Source: Coniferiporia sulphurascens (taxonomy: Eukaryota; Basidiomycota; Agaricomycetes; Hymenochaetales; Hymenochaetaceae). Taken from it: a DNA stretch of 64,000 nt. Location: assembly GCA_002794785.1 (NCBI GenBank), contig NBBA01000005.1, positions 1,488,001-1,552,000 on the forward strand, written 5' to 3'. This document shows, piece by piece, positions 45,647-56,726 of this stretch (the stretch's first letter is position 1; every line of letters begins with the position of its first letter). Both the position numbers and the translations under genes were made by a program. The notes beneath the pieces are model-generated. The model saw only the letters and a list, made by a program, of their open reading frames with translations. It was not told where the DNA came from and searched no databases.

Positions 45647-47921
45647 CAGCCGGGGGTGGGGCGAAAGAGGAACGGGCACGGCCACGCTGTTTGGGGCAGC
45701 TGGAAGAGTCGGCGCGGTGTTCGCCAGAGCAGTTCGAGCATTTAGGGGGGTGGGTGCAGGGGGAGGAGGCTGGTAGGGCATCCCGAACACACCCCGGGCA
45801 TCGCATGCGGTGGTCATCAGTACGATGACGGCCAGCGCATATAAGGCACGACCAAGGACGGTTCCTGCAATTTTGGACAAGGTGGCCTAGTGCTGCACAT
45901 TTAATGCACTGCATGAGGCGAGGGAGATCACGGCGGGCCACCAATTTGAGTCGGCGGCCGAACATGTATACGATGCGGTTCCTCGGGGTGGAGAGGATGT
46001 TCGCAGAGCGGGAGCCCGTGGGGTCTTCAAAAGAGAAGGCGATGGGGGCAGACATGACATCCTCGCTCAGAAGCTCGTAAGCCCAGGTCCAGTCGGGCTC
46101 TAGAGTCATGGGCAGTGAGAGGAGGTGGGGGTTGGCGGCACGGAACTCCGCTTGGAGATCTGCCGCAGTGAAGGCAGGGAGGCCCGGCGCAGGGCGCGTG
46201 GGGACTTCAGCAATTTGTAGGCAGGCCCAAGATACGAGTTGGGAGACTGTGGCAGGGTAGACGCTTTGAACGGATGCCATCACAACTTCCTTCACGCTGT
46301 TCATAGTCGGAACGTGGGTGTTGTGAGCGAACGTAACGAAGCAGTTGCCTCGATCGTTCCAATGGGCAGCGCGTACGACCAGTTTGGCCGCAGTAGGAAA
46401 GCGTGAGAGGGCAGTCCTGACGTTGATAGTCGTCTGGGAATCGGTGGGGCGCGCTTCAGCAGGGGGCGGGGCTCCATGGAAGCGGATGGCGAGGGTCGGG
46501 TCCGTAATGGTACGGATAACCAGGAGGACTGCACGCTTCGGCTCTTGTTTCACAGCGCTAGCAGTAGTGGGGGCCCCCATCGGCACTGGCGCTGCAGTAG
46601 CAGGGGCAGTGGCGGGGGTAGCCCCACCCGCGGCAAGACCTGGAGTGACAGGTGTCGGCAAGGTGGACCCGGCGGTGGAGTTAGAAGGGCCCGAAGGTCC
46701 TTGTGGTGGAGGAGGGGCAGTACTTGGGTTGGCTTTACCCTTCCCTTTCCTGTCTCCGGAGGGGGCGGACCCGGCCCCCGAGGAATGTGGGGGAGGTCGT
46801 TCGAGGGTGTCCATCCGCTGCATCATGAAAGCCATTTGGCGCATAAGGTCAGACATGACCTGCACCATCTGCTGTGGCAGGGAGGGAAGAGAGGGGGGGC
46901 CTACCACAGTCTGGGAGGACTGGGGGGGGGCGGGGAGGGAGGCAGGGCCAGGGGCTACGCCGAAACGGGGGCCCGCCGCCGCCCGAAAGGCCTGCGACGT
47001 GGCGGATTGTGCGAGAGGATCCTCCTGGACCAAAGCACTGTTGAGAGAGTTAACCGCGAAGGCAATCTCTCCAAGGAGGGAGGCAGTAGAGGCGGCCGAC
47101 ATAGAGGTCGTCTTCCCTAGTGCGAGGAGTTCATGGGAGGCACGCATGGCAGTCGTGGCGGCCAACCGGAGGTGGGGGACCTGCAATGTTACCGCCCTGG
47201 GGGACAGTGGCACTGGGGCGCTGGTGGATTTGCGCTTTTTCCGCGCAGAAGCCGTAGAGGCCTGGTCATCAAGGGCCCTGGCCTCCGACATTTCCGAGTC
47301 GGAGTCTAGGGACGATATGGCAGCAGACATCGGGCGGGACGGCCCACGAGGGGTTTCGTCTACACGGGGGGCCCTACCTCCACCCCCAGGGGGGGTGATA
47401 GGAGGGGCAGGCTCATTGAGAGAGGAGGCCGCATCAGTGGGGATGTACTTCGCCCACATGGAGGCAGAGGTGGATTGGGGGGCCTGCGGAGCAGGGGCCA
47501 CAAGAGAGGAGAGGCTGGCTTGACCCCCAAAAAAGAGGGTTTCGCCGGGAATAGCCCCTGAGAGAGGAAGGCCCGGGGTAACCGGGCGGGGGATTTGGGC
47601 CATAACCTGGTCAGTTCCTCGGTCACTTGCGACAGAGGCGGCGCGGGACGGTGGGTGAAAGGGTTGGCGAGATGTGATCTCCGCCGCCAGTGGGGAAACT
47701 GTGGGGAGAACTTTAGGTGGTACCGGAGGCGCGCGGGCGGCGCTCGAGATCGACCCCGAGAACGAGGAGGAGCGAGCAGCGACCATTCCCGGAGGAGGCA
47801 TTACGTCGGTCCCCCGACCACGAAGAGAACGCATACCACCTCGTGTAGAAACAGAGGGGGCATGGAAGGTCTCATCGATGGGACGGGGGGGTTGTTGTTC
47901 TTGTTGTTGTTGGTCAGACAT
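45639..47921 (-). CDS. LINE ORF1, gag-like nucleic-acid-binding protein
   Basis: 760 codons from 47921 to the TAG at 45639. The protein is very rich in Pro, Ala, Ser and Gly in its first two thirds (disordered). A globular part follows (about residues 480-690), and then a C-terminal set of Cys/His zinc knuckles: CIKCAALGHLVQNC (C-x2-C-x4-H-x4-C), CLICAGRHRTDDHRMRC and CSNCSGEHRADSSSC. Such ORF1 proteins bind the element's RNA and form the ribonucleoprotein. The end PPPADE overlaps the start of ORF2 by 8 bases (ATGAGTAG). No lesion seen. Confidence 0.9.
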   Translation of the reverse strand: MSDQQQQEQQPPRPIDETFHAPSVSTRGGMRSLRGRGTDVMPPPGMVAARSSSFSGSISSAARAPPVPPKVLPTVSPLAAEITSRQPFHPPSRAASVASDRGTDQVMAQIPRPVTPGLPLSGAIPGETLFFGGQASLSSLVAPAPQAPQSTSASMWAKYIPTDAASSLNEPAPPITPPGGGGRAPRVDETPRGPSRPMSAAISSLDSDSEMSEARALDDQASTASARKKRKSTSAPVPLSPRAVTLQVPHLRLAATTAMRASHELLALGKTTSMSAASTASLLGEIAFAVNSLNSALVQEDPLAQSATSQAFRAAAGPRFGVAPGPASLPAPPQSSQTVVGPPSLPSLPQQMVQVMSDLMRQMAFMMQRMDTLERPPPHSSGAGSAPSGDRKGKGKANPSTAPPPPQGPSGPSNSTAGSTLPTPVTPGLAAGGATPATAPATAAPVPMGAPTTASAVKQEPKRAVLLVIRTITDPTLAIRFHGAPPPAEARPTDSQTTINVRTALSRFPTAAKLVVRAAHWNDRGNCFVTFAHNTHVPTMNSVKEVVMASVQSVYPATVSQLVSWACLQIAEVPTRPAPGLPAFTAADLQAEFRAANPHLLSLPMTLEPDWTWAYELLSEDVMSAPIAFSFEDPTGSRSANILSTPRNRIVYMFGRRLKLVARRDLPRLMQCIKCAALGHLVQNCRNRPWSCLICAGRHRTDDHRMRCPGCVRDALPASSPCTHPPKCSNCSGEHRADSSSCPKQRGRARSSFAPPPADE

Positions 47922-47981
47922 AGAGGGCAGAGTGCTCGTAAAGACTACCTAGATGGTGGTGGTTAGAGGACAAGGAGGATG

Positions 47982-47996
47982 GTTTCTGCACGTACT
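47982..47996. repeat. LINE target-site duplication, right copy
   Basis: Exact copy of GTTTCTGCACGTACT at the 5' end of the element. Confidence 0.9.
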
Positions 47997-48240
47997 ACAG
48001 TATATGTATTCATTGATTAACACCGCTGCAGTTTATTCCGGCCGATATTCTCGTGGATATATACTTTTTTGTAAAAATATAAGAATTTTAATGAACCTCA
48101 GCTGAGTTGATGACAAAATGGAACCTCGAAAGGGTATACTTATTTCGCGATTTGCCGTCCGTCTGCCGCACAAACCGGAATGCAAGTCCGCTTGAGTCAC
48201 AGAACCTATCTACTCTTTCTTTCTTTCGTGATCTCGCGCC

Positions 48241-49856
48241 ATGCCCCGGCCACAGCTTCAACAACAAGCACTGGCTGATACGAATAGGACAGTCACAGTA
48301 CAGGAGGATATGGTCAACGGTGTGGGGGTCGCTGACGAGGCGATGGAAGAAGACGGAGAGCAGGATGGTTATGGTGAGCTCGCTCGCGCGTAACGCAGGT
48401 CATCGGGCGTGGACTTTCTCTTGCCTTCAAAACAGCTTCTTCAACGCCAACTTCGTCATTAACGTGGATCAGTTGGTTCTGTGCGCTGCCTGGGCACGAA
48501 TATTTCTGCGAAGTTAGCGAGGACTTCATCGAGGACGACTTTAACCTCACTGGACTCAATAGTATGGTACCATTTTGGAAGGAGGCAATGGAGATGGTGC
48601 TAGATGTCGAACCGGGTGAGTCACGACGTTGCGATCTTGTCAATGTATGCATGGCGCGTTGCTGATTGAAAACATGCGGTAGAAGAGGATTCGTTGAAGA
48701 TACCCGATGTATCAATCGTCGAGACGTCCGCTGAACTATTGTATGGCCTGGTGCATCAACGGTTCATTCTTACACGGGCTGGATTGCATGCCATGGTAAG
48801 CATATAAAGATGCTGCGTGCCGATGACAAAACTAACACGTCTATTTAGGCAGAAAAATATGAAGCTGGGCAATTCGGTACCTGTCCCCGCGTCTACTGTC
48901 TTTCATGTCACGTTGTGCCTTGCGGCAGATCAGACCTACCGGGTATTGATACTGTGAAGCTATATTGTCCAAATTGTAACGACATATACACCCCTCCGAG
49001 CAGCCGATACCAAGGTGTAGACGGTTTGTTTCATACTTTCAATCTTCGCGAAGGCTATCTAAACAATGTTCAGGCGCATTTTTTGGCACCACATTTGCAC
49101 ACCTATTTTTTCAAACGTATCGTGAATTCGCACCTGCGCCTTATTATGCGCCTTCGGGTACAAATTCGTCCGCGAGGTCTCCTGTTGGCACTCCGGCAAA
49201 CCCGCAATTCGTCAATCCTAACCCATATGGCGGCCAAAAGCCTGCTGCCGGGAAGGTATACACTTCAAAGATATACGGATTTCGGGTCAGCGAGCGGGCG
49301 AAGAGTGGCCCTCGGATGCGCTGGTTGCGACTACGTCCAGAGAACCCTACCGAGCTAGATCAGGTAGACTGGAGGGGCCGCTGGATTGGAAGTGACGACG
49401 AGTACGACGATGATGAAGAGGAACTCGACGGTCCGATGGAAGACTTCGATCCCGTACGTGTGTCGGAGGACTGGATTTAAGGTCTGGGTACTGCTCTGAC
49501 GAAGACTGCTTTAGGACGCCGTCGGTGAAGATGAGGAAGAGGAGGAGGAGGAAGAGGAAGAGGAAGGTGACGAAAATGTACCAGTCGCCGGTGTCCCGGG
49601 TTTGATTTCACCAGGTAGAAGACATATTGCAAGTGCTGCACTGTCTCCTAACCAAAGGACACTTCGCCCACCTACACCAATACATGTATCATCGCCATCA
49701 TCACCCCCAGCTTCTTCGTCCGTGGCCAGTCCTCCAGGAGGTTCGAGGTCTTGGAATAATCTCGGCTCGTCAATGCCGGCTCTATTCGGGAAGTCGCAAA
49801 GCGGGCTTACTGGGGGTCAGCGAGTTAAGGTGGTTCGGACCGCAATACCGACCTAG
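48241..49856 (+). CDS. CKB1: Casein kinase II regulatory (beta) subunit
   Basis: Regulatory subunit of protein kinase CK2, which dimerises through a zinc-binding domain and docks two catalytic alpha subunits. The start at 48241 gives MPRPQLQQQALADTNRTV and an acidic leader. After an intron come SSLTWISWFCALPGHEYFCE, then VSEDFIEDDFNLTGLNSMVP. Later exons give SAELLYGLVHQRFILTRAGL, the zinc-binding domain with CPRVYC and LYCPNCNDIYTPPSSRYQG, and FFGTTFAHLFFQTYREFAP. Beyond the core there is an unusually long fungal extension with VYTSKIYGFRVSERAKSG, an acidic run of glutamates (about 49515-49570) and a Ser/Pro-rich tail ending at 49856. The LINE lies 260 bp upstream, head-to-head. Confidence 0.95.
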
Positions 49857-50105
49857 CTCTGCGTTTGCGATAATACCTTTTTCATACTTTCATTTTCCGT
49901 AGATCTTCTGTATTCTATCTTTCACTTTGACTTACACATAAATGGAAGAGAATGACATAATCATATTTGGTGACTAAGCGACGTAACGTGCTAGAACAAG
50001 ACCGCGTGCTATACAGTTTATGTAAGCATATGCTATCACGTGATGCCCCTCATTGGTCCCCGACTCTGCAGGAAAGGACCCCTTACGACCACCACTCAAG
50101 AAGAA

Positions 50106-50525
50106 ATGGCCCGCAACGGTGAGTGTGTTTACTATGCCAGTTTTGTAGCTGATTAAATATTGCTGTAGACACCCGACGTGGTCTCAGCAAGGGACATCCG
50201 ACCACCGCAATTCCCAAGTCGGTAAAGCCGTCACATAAGAAGGGCATCCAGTCTACACGCACTAAGTTTGTGCGCTCGATCGTACGCGAGGTGGCAGGCT
50301 TTGCGCCATATGAGCGCCGGGTGATGGAGTTGCTCCGAAACTCGAAGGACAAACGGGCGAGGAAGCTCACTAAAAAGCGTGTAAGTGTTAATTTCGTTCT
50401 TAGAACGTAGCTCTTGTGAACAGCTTGTCTATCGCTTTCTTTAGCTTGGCACGCTCCTCCGCTCGAAGCGGAAACTTGAAGAACTCGGCGCCATTATCCA
50501 GGAGAGCAGGAGGGCAGGTCACTAA
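50106..50525 (+). CDS. RPL36: 60S ribosomal protein eL36
   Basis: Small basic protein of the large ribosomal subunit, about 100 residues. A tiny first exon (MARN, 50106 on) is followed after an intron of about 50 nt by the body: [20 protein letters not shown], then [20 protein letters not shown] and [21 protein letters not shown] second intron near 50380-50442 is followed by [18 protein letters not shown] and the stop at 50523-50525. Length and sequence match the family along the whole protein. A short first coding exon is usual for ribosomal protein genes. The 250 bases upstream hold no other gene. Confidence 0.95.
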
Positions 50526-50992
50526 ATACAGGCTTGCGACATGGGTTCACTGTCGAGTACTAGCTGGAGGCAAAAGACGGCGCTGCTCATCCAGACTTGC
50601 AATATGCCATGCCCACAACTGTGTTTCTATGTATTTCACCAAGACATGCATTCATTCCCCTATCGATTCTTAAAACGCGAGAGATCTAAAATGAAGGAGA
50701 CTGACATCGGCACTCGGCAAGACTTTGATAATTATCGCAAACTTTCTGATGGTACGGCGATTAGTAGCAGCGGAATCCGTTTCCGCTGGTGCTCACTGAC
50801 TGGCCATGTGGCTTGCTTAAGGTCTGACGTACACACGGCCCTATAGTAATGTGTAATACTTAATGCCCCAACACCGGCTTCCGTCCAACTTCCGTCTTCA
50901 TAAAGGTGTGATAACGAAAGCACTTATTCAACATCTCAAATAAATAGTTCCTCGCCGTGTTGTTGCCTGCCCTTGGAGGATAGTCAATCAGA
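50526..50992. other. Intergenic upstream of the oxoprolinase-like gene
   Basis: 467 bases holding the eL36 3' end and presumably the promoter of the next gene. No gene or repeat seen. Confidence 0.5.
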
Positions 50993-53837
50993 ATGGGTGT
51001 GCCCGACCGGTCTATCAGGATTTGCGCGGATAGAGGCGGAACATTCTGCGATGTTCATGCGTGAGTCCACTGCTTTTTTGCTCCTCAGACTCGACATTCT
51101 TATAATGATAAAACTGCAACAGGTCTTTTCCAGACCCGGAAAACGTGGAGGAAAGAAAAGAGGTCGTTGTCAAATTGTGTATGTCCTTCCCGCCGAATTC
51201 AGGTTCACGCTCTAGGTACTAACTTACGCCTAGTATCGCAAGATCCAGGGAATTACAAGGATGCTCCTACGGAAGGAATTCGCAGGGTCCTCGAAATCGT
51301 AACTAACGAGAAGATACCGAGAGGACAAAGGTTACCTACGATTAAAATCGGTTCGTCACATCTACGCATATACCCATCCGCGTGCACCCATTTCGACTGT
51401 AGACTATATTCGTCTGTCAACGACCGTTGCGACAAACGCACTGCTTGAACGCAAGGGGCATAAGCATGCCTTGTGCATCACAAAGGGGTTTAAGGTGCGC
51501 TTCTATGCAGCACTGCCCCTCTGGAGACATCTTGCATGCTCACCATCCACGCCAGGACCTCCTTGTCATAGGTAACCAGTCGCGGCCCAAAATATTTGAC
51601 CTAAACATCAGGAGGCCTCCCCCTCTTTATTCCGAGGTTCTTGAAATTGACGAGCGCGTCACACTCGTGGGATACACTTCAGACTCTAAAGCAACAGAAC
51701 ACGCCGTTCAATTTGATGAAGAGGGGAAGCTGGTGCGCGGTTATCGTGGACCGGGTTGGGATGAACAGGAAGATGCAGAGGGTCCTGGGGAGATCGTAAA
51801 GGGTATATCAGGAGAAGCCGTGAGGATATTAAAGAAACCAGGTAAGTGCTTGTCCTAAGCGCCTCAAGCGCGATTCTGACGAAATACAGACCCTGAGCAA
51901 ATCAAGTCCGACCTTAGAAAGCTCTACGACACAGGTTATCGTTCTATTGCGATTGTCCTCGTGCATTCCTACACGTTCCCCAGTCATGAACAACTCGTTG
52001 CGTCTCTGGCCCGCGAACTTGGATTCACCCACATTTCCGTCTCGTCGCGACTCCTCCCAATGATAAAAATGGTACCTCGGGGTGTTTCGTCGACGGCGGA
52101 TGCGTATCTTACGCCAATACTGTACGAGTATTTGGACGGGTTTTTCAACGGTTTTGATGAAAGGCTGCGCGAAGGAGGGGGAAATGATGCTCGTGTAGAG
52201 TTCATGGGAAGCGACGGTGGTCTGCTGGACCTGGACAATTTTTCAGGTTTAAAAAGTATTCTAAGCGGGCCAGCAGGAGGAGTGGTCGGTTATGCTTTGA
52301 CTAGTTGGGACGAGAACGAGAGGAAGCCGATTATCGGGTTTGTGGTTTCACTTGCGTCTTTTCCTAAGACTTCTCACGACTTCTTCTGAAAAGGATTGAT
52401 GTTGGCGGTACCTCTACCGACGTTTCACGCTTTTCGGGACGCTACGAGATGGTGTACGAGACAACGACAGCAGGCGTCACAATACAATGTCCCCAGCTTG
52501 ATATTAACACGGTCGCCGCGGGCGGTGGGTCCTGCCTTGCCTTCCGTAACGGACTGTTTGTAACAGGGCCAGAGAGCGCTGGGGCATTCCCCGGGCCTGC
52601 ATGTTACCGGAGGGGCGGCCCTTTAGCTGTAACTGATGCAAACCTATTACTCGGCCGTCTCGTGGTTGACTATTTCCCGAAGATATTTGGAAAGTCAGAG
52701 AAAGAACCACTCGATATTGAGGCGTCTCGGGAAAAATTCAAGCAAATCGCCCAAGAGGTCAACAGCTCACACAGCTTCGAGAAGGAGCTGAGTCTTGATG
52801 AAATCGTTTACGGGTGCGGATTATTTTCCTCCTGTAACCATTACATGCGAGCAAGTTTCCAGGTTCATCAAAATTGCAAACGAGACAATGTGTAGACCGA
52901 TCCGCACATTAACTGAGGCTCGCGGTCATTCTACGTCAAGCCATATGTATGTCCCATATTTTTATGAGTGTGTTTTGGTAGGCTAATGGTAATATAGCCT
53001 AGCAAGTTTCGGAGGCGCCGGTGGACAGCATGCTTGCGAGATTGCTCACATTCTGGGTATCACTACTGTATTAATCCATCGCTACAGCTCTATCCTTTCT
53101 GCGTATGGCCTGGCTCTTGCCGATCGGTGAGAGCATATATACAACCCACTTAGTAATATCTGATATCTCCATATCCAGTGCTTTCGAGCGTCAAGAGCCC
53201 AGCTCTGTATTTTATACGTCTGAGAGCAAGTCTTCGCTCACGCAGCGTCTGGACGGACTTGAGGCGGATGTACGGACAGAGCTGCGGCGCCAAGGCTTTA
53301 ATGGCACACGGGTGCAGGTGGAACGGATGTTGAACATGCGATTCGACGGGACCGACACGGCACTCATGGTTTTGCCCGCCGCAGAAGATGGTCCCGATGA
53401 AGACTTCCTTGGAGCATTCAGGCGCGCTTATAAACACGAGTTTGGTTTCCTCTTGGACACAAATAAGATCATTGTCGACGATATCAAGGTGTGCCCATAC
53501 TTACTACAAGTCCAGTTGAATGTCTGAACGAGACGTTTGCTATCAGGTACGCGGCATTGGCAAGACATTCGATTCGCTCGGGCCGTTTGTCTTCGAGGAA
53601 CTACGTTCGCTGCAAAAGCGTCGCGTGGAGAAATCGGCCGCTGACTCAACGCACTCCGTGTATTTTGATGATGTCGGACGCATCGACGATACACCAGTGT
53701 ATTTGCTTGACCACATGAGGGTAGGGGACGTGATAGGGGGTCCCGCTATGATAATTGATGACACGCAGACGATCGTACTCATTCCCGGCTCGGAGGCAGT
53801 CCTCTGTCGGAAACACTTGTATATCACTGTTTCGTAA
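50993..53837 (+). CDS. 5-oxoprolinase-like protein, HyuA half only
   Basis: Related to the ATP-dependent 5-oxoprolinase of the glutathione cycle. The start at 50993 gives [17 protein letters not shown], the first phosphate-binding motif. Exons follow with [146 protein letters not shown] and [20 protein letters not shown]. Then come [20 protein letters not shown] and, near the end, [20 protein letters not shown]. The frame stops at 53837 straight after [11 protein letters not shown]. Fungal 5-oxoprolinases are about 1280 residues with a HyuB half after this point; here it is missing and I find no trace of it downstream. Either a truncated gene or a HyuA-only paralogue. Confidence 0.85.
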
Positions 53838-54965
53838 TCCCGTAGCCCTTCACCGGGTGGCATTATTCAATAATAAAAAATTCAGTGTAAATGATTCCGA
53901 CTATGTATCTTGAGCCCGCTAGCTCCGAATGCACGACTGAGCTCACTGAGCAATCGTTCTGTTTTCGCTTTTTAAACTATATTTCACTCCACATGCATCC
54001 CCTTGTTCTACTGATGACCGATGGCAAAACCAGGAATAGGGTTTGTGATGGCAAAAGAAATCCGGACTTAGAAGACGAAAGCAAAAAAAACCAAAATCAT
54101 TGTACAAATTGAGATCCCAAGAGAAAAGGAGGATGAAACCTATTCTGATTCCTGAAGCCGACTTACATGGCCGAAGGAGATAAACAAACCCCACACGCCG
54201 CCCACAGCACTACTGTAGTATGGGCAAATCTAGATCCTGCTGCTGCGTTTGATAATTACCCACTATGACGGCGGCCAACCCGTGTGTGCCTGCGTGTAAC
54301 CGCACATATAGCCCCAGGGCGAAGCTGACTCCAAACATTTACTCCAATGTGCCTCGTCGACATAACCAGCATCATCCATAATGTGCGAGGAATGTCGGGC
54401 GGCACGCTCCAGGGGGCGACAAAAGTTCAACGTCGGAAGTGACTACAGAGGGGCACCGACGTCAGGTGTAAAAAGCCGGAAAAATAGCACAAGGACTGAG
54501 TGCGCTATTGAACAGAGAGGCGAGGAAAGATACAAGCATATGCGAGGGAAGGAATGGAGGAGAAGCTGAAATCCAAGTAAATGCGTAATAAATGTTTTGG
54601 CCGAAGGAAGGAAAGGGGCGATAGCAATGGAGGTTCTATAGATTCATCATTCTCCAGGTCATCGCAGGTAAATGCACCTTGTGCGCACCGATAAACGCGG
54701 ATATTGTCGCTCCATGCATGGATATGGATGTAGGTAAGCATGTGGGCGTGTGTCATGAAAACCGAGAGGCATTAAGGACTTTAGATCGTAAGATGCTTGG
54801 ATATGTAAATAAATAATGCGCAATTGAGAACAATGGTGATGGCAACAATGCGGCGGATTAATCAAGTGGGGGCGTACAGCATGCATAGCTTCACATGCAG
54901 AGTAGCACGAAAAGTACGGCGGAGGCGGGCATGGCCGCGACGGGTAGAGCAAGCTGCTAAAATAA
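53838..54965. other. 1.1-kb intergenic region
   Basis: Between two convergent genes. Includes an AATAATAAAAAA stretch near 53867-53881 that could serve as a polyadenylation signal. No HyuB-like coding sequence, repeat or RNA gene seen on either strand. Confidence 0.5.
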
Positions 54966-56726
54966 TCATTGCCGTACATCGCGCTCGTCCTTAGGAAAAC
55001 TTTGCCGTATGGGCGAATTCAAGGCTGACCATCGCGGCGCGCTCATCGATAAACGTTTCCAAGTCCATCGCTGACGATAGTCTTTTCGACCACGACGGTC
55101 ACACTTGTCAAAATAGACATTCCCTTCGGTCTTTCGTTCCAATTCCCTCGATATATTCGGACCACTTGTATATGTCCCAGCCTCTTTTTTCTCGTCTTCC
55201 GTATTATCAGTACTCCCCGTTGCAGAAATGAGCCTGCGCAAACGCTTGCGGCCAAGAATAGGTGCAAGACTGAGTACACTCAGAAAAATGAGCTCGAATA
55301 AGATCTGCGGCTGAGCAAGTACACTTGAAAGCGTCGCCGACTTGGAAAAACCATCTCCCAAACCTTCTGTACCATCCGTGGTGGCGTTGCCGGAACTGGC
55401 TACACCAAGGATCTGGATGATGTCACCGATCTGACAGGTTACGGCAGTCCATGGGAGACAACCAATGAAAGCGCCGGCAATACAGTCACGAAGAGCAACT
55501 CCGGTGAGCCCACAAGCAATGTTCAGTCCTGACCAAGGGACAACGCCGATGAGGCGAAGCACGGAAAGGCGCACCCAAGCGGGCGTGCCATTACGGGCCT
55601 CCGGAGAAGAACTTGCCACAAAATCGAGAGGTTTGGATTCCACAGACGCCCCTGAAAAAGACGACCCTTCAAGGGCCGCACGAGTGAGTTCGACCGGACG
55701 GGGGAAAATCCGTGTGAGAATGGGAGCGAGTGGGGTGGCCAATAAGGTTGAAAATAGAGAACCAATAGTTGTAAGCAGCGTCATGAGTAAAGTGGCGAGC
55801 AACGGGTGAAAGAGCGCTCCCGCTAATACATTCTAGATATTGATAAGTGAGTCACTAAAACAAGATGCGATAGCTCGGAGGTAGCATGACGATGCTTACC
55901 CACAACACACTCCCCGGAACAGACCATGCGTGCTTCCAAATCGCAGAAACAGACAAAACACCGAGGATATGTGCCGTTTGCCAGGATCCGGATTGCGAGT
56001 AAGTATTAAGGTCACCGCCAAGCTGGGCTAGGTCAGAGAGCGTGCGAGGCCACGCAAAGGTGATCGGAAGAGTAGAGAGACATAGGAAGGTGACTGCCGT
56101 GGAAAGTGGGAACAGGAGAATAACAAGTAGTAGGGAAGCGTGTGCCTGAGAAAACACGGCCCATGAATTGCAAAATCCCATTACGAAGCAACAAAACTCA
56201 CCGATGGGAACGTCGGTAGACGGAAGTGTGCTCTGATGTGAGGTGGTGGCGCTAAGTCAACCACATCAAACGAGGTCTTCTGCGACGAGGCGGAGAGGGG
56301 AAGTATATAATCGGTATCTGTTGAAGAGCGAGGAGAGGAGCTGGGGGACGCGAAAAGCGCGTTATCGTGCTTTCCGGTTGCGCCAAACCTGAGGGCGCGC
56401 CAGAGGTCAACTGTTCTGGAAACAAGAACGGGAAACATGGACCAATCGGAATTATTCTGAGAATGATCCCGGGGTTGGGAAAGGGAGGGTAGCGCGAAGG
56501 GTTGGGGCTGCTGAGCGGGAGAGAGGTCCAAGGAGAGAACGCGCGAACCGGTTGGGGGTGATGTGCAGTTCTCGACGAGAGGGACGACAGACAGGGAGGA
56601 CGAGCCCGCCTGGGATCGGGGCTCAAGCGTCGCTATGGACAACGGCGGGCGGACACCGGTCGACGACGCGCGTGCTCTAGATGGACGGTGCGGAGGAACG
56701 AGCAGCGAGGGGGGAGAAGAGGACAT
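54966..56726 (-). CDS. VTT-domain membrane protein (TVP38/TMEM64, DedA-like)
   Basis: Multi-pass membrane protein of the SNARE-associated/VTT family, whose members include Golgi Tvp38 and DedA-like scramblases. The start at 56726 opens a long Ser/Pro-rich cytosolic N-terminus (to about 56200). Then come hydrophobic segments: ASLLLVILLFPLSTAVTFLC (about 56110), a helix around WKHAWSVPGSVLW (about 55910), and after an intron HPLLATLLMTLLTTIGSLFS. The family signature region is RLIGVVPWSGLNIACGLTG, then CIAGAFIGCLPWTAVTCQIG, followed by the last helix FELIFLSVLSLAPILG and a charged tail ending at 54966. VPWSGLNIACG and the Gly-Pro-type GCLPWTA loop fit VTT proteins well. The transported or scrambled substrate is not shown by sequence. 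Confidence 0.85.

Larger units (their letters stand above)
41548..47981 (-). mobile_element. Full-length non-LTR retrotransposon (LINE), Tad1/I-like
   Basis: A 6434-bp LINE on the minus strand. Its 3' end is a poly(A) tail seen as 17-18 T at about 41547-41564, and its 5' end is at 47981, only 60 bases before ORF1. A perfect 15-bp duplication, GTTTCTGCACGTACT, flanks it (41533-41547 and 47982-47996). It holds a gag-like ORF1 with zinc knuckles and an ORF2 with AP-type endonuclease, reverse transcriptase, RNase H and a C-terminal Cys/His motif. This gene order, including RNase H, is that of the Tad1/I group of fungal LINEs. The intact ends point to a recent full-length insertion; ORF2 carries an apparent frameshift. 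It sits between the coiled-coil gene and CK2 beta. Confidence 0.92.

Noticed and set aside
46345..47523. 392-codon open frame on the plus strand
   Set aside because: Lies antisense to the LINE ORF1, which is very GC-rich and low in complexity. The frame is open by codon bias, and the zinc knuckles are on the other strand.
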